5,353 nucleotides of DNA from a bacterium (GTDB lineage Archaea > Thermoplasmatota > Thermoplasmata > Lutacidiplasmatales > UBA184). Every line of letters begins with the position of its first letter. The first letter of the stretch is position 1. The stretch lies in assembly GCA_021832495.1 (NCBI GenBank), contig JAKBKR010000167.1, forward strand, positions 1 through 5,353, in the 5' to 3' direction. Positions 5,140-5,353 of this stretch are shown here, piece after piece. A program made the translations under genes and the position numbers. The notes below the pieces were generated by a model. It was not told the origin of the DNA and ran no database searches. It saw only the letters and a list, made by a program, of their open reading frames with translations.

Positions 5140-5353
5140 TAAAGGCGGCTTTCGATCCGACCAATCTCTTCGGTGACCTCACTTGGATAGGCGGGAAGTG
5201 CCACCGAACCCCAAGTCTTCAGGGACCCGTGGATTACCTTCAGGAAGTGGCTCGTGCTGGCTCTCGGTACATTTTTGTCGCGATCGATAGCCAATACCCC
5301 CCTATGGCCAAGAGGAGCCCTGAGATTGGACCAAAGATGAGCAGTGCGGTCCA
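5139..5353 (-). other. 3' end of an unidentified gene entering from the right edge, frame unresolved
   Basis: Two minus-strand frames compete. One is open from the edge to a TGA at 5242-5240; its 37 residues contain a strongly hydrophobic run (LLIFGPISGLLLAIGGYW) followed by a basic stretch, like the last helix of a membrane protein. The other is open for 70 residues to a TAA at 5141-5139 and ends in a hydrophilic, protein-like stretch (SEVTEEIGRIESRL). A third frame after 5300 also stays open to about 5171 and is Pro/Glu-rich. Either one is a true C-terminus, or a frameshift joins them in a decayed gene. No start codon is in the window and I do not recognise a family. Confidence 0.3.

Noticed and set aside
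5304..5353. A plus-strand ATG opening a frame to the right edge
   Set aside because: Only 16 full codons are visible, with no promoter or family match, and it opposes the hydrophobic minus-strand frame.

Overview
This window reads as a piece of an archaeal chromosome, most likely from an uncultured Thermoplasmata-type euryarchaeon. That placement is an inference from gene style, not from a marker gene. Every gene I can support lies on the minus strand. Starts generally lack a well-placed Shine-Dalgarno site. Several genes instead carry a purine-rich BRE-like element plus an A/T-rich TATA-like box about 25-40 nt upstream of the start, which suits leaderless or near-leaderless archaeal transcripts. 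The large gene encodes a YVTN beta-propeller / Ig-repeat surface protein with an N-terminal signal and a C-terminal membrane anchor, a common archaeal cell-envelope design.

Layout, read in the direction of transcription (right to left). At the right edge is the 3' end of an unidentified, probably membrane-associated gene whose reading frame is unresolved (5139-5353). Next is a small winged-helix-like gene (4872-5090) with its own promoter. Its stop overlaps by ATGA the start of a DinB-like four-helix-bundle gene (4255-4875), which has one in-frame TGA inside a Trp-rich conserved segment. After a short gap comes the N-terminal remnant of an MFS transporter (3868-4095), then the 815-residue surface protein (1365-3812), then a stomatin/SPFH membrane protein ending in a four-cysteine zinc ribbon (305-1243). 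At the left edge is a second, near-identical copy of the winged-helix gene with its promoter, cut by the window (1-124).

The main structural oddity is the 172-bp direct repeat (2-173 and 4968-5139; I count 4 mismatches). It carries the first 41 codons of the winged-helix gene and its promoter, in the same orientation about 5 kb apart. Between the copies lie two intact envelope genes and two damaged genes (DinB-like with an internal TGA, MFS truncated). This looks like an accessory segment shaped by duplication and gene decay. I see no integrase, transposase, CRISPR array, tRNA or rRNA gene.

How the genes work together: the ATGA overlap suggests the winged-helix protein and the DinB-like protein are co-transcribed, with the former a candidate regulator. 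The surface protein and the SPFH protein both belong to the cell envelope, but each appears to have its own promoter, and nothing in the sequence ties them to one pathway. I did not find a clear new defence or catalytic system. The items most worth following up are the SPFH-zinc ribbon fusion, the duplicated regulator and the in-frame TGA.
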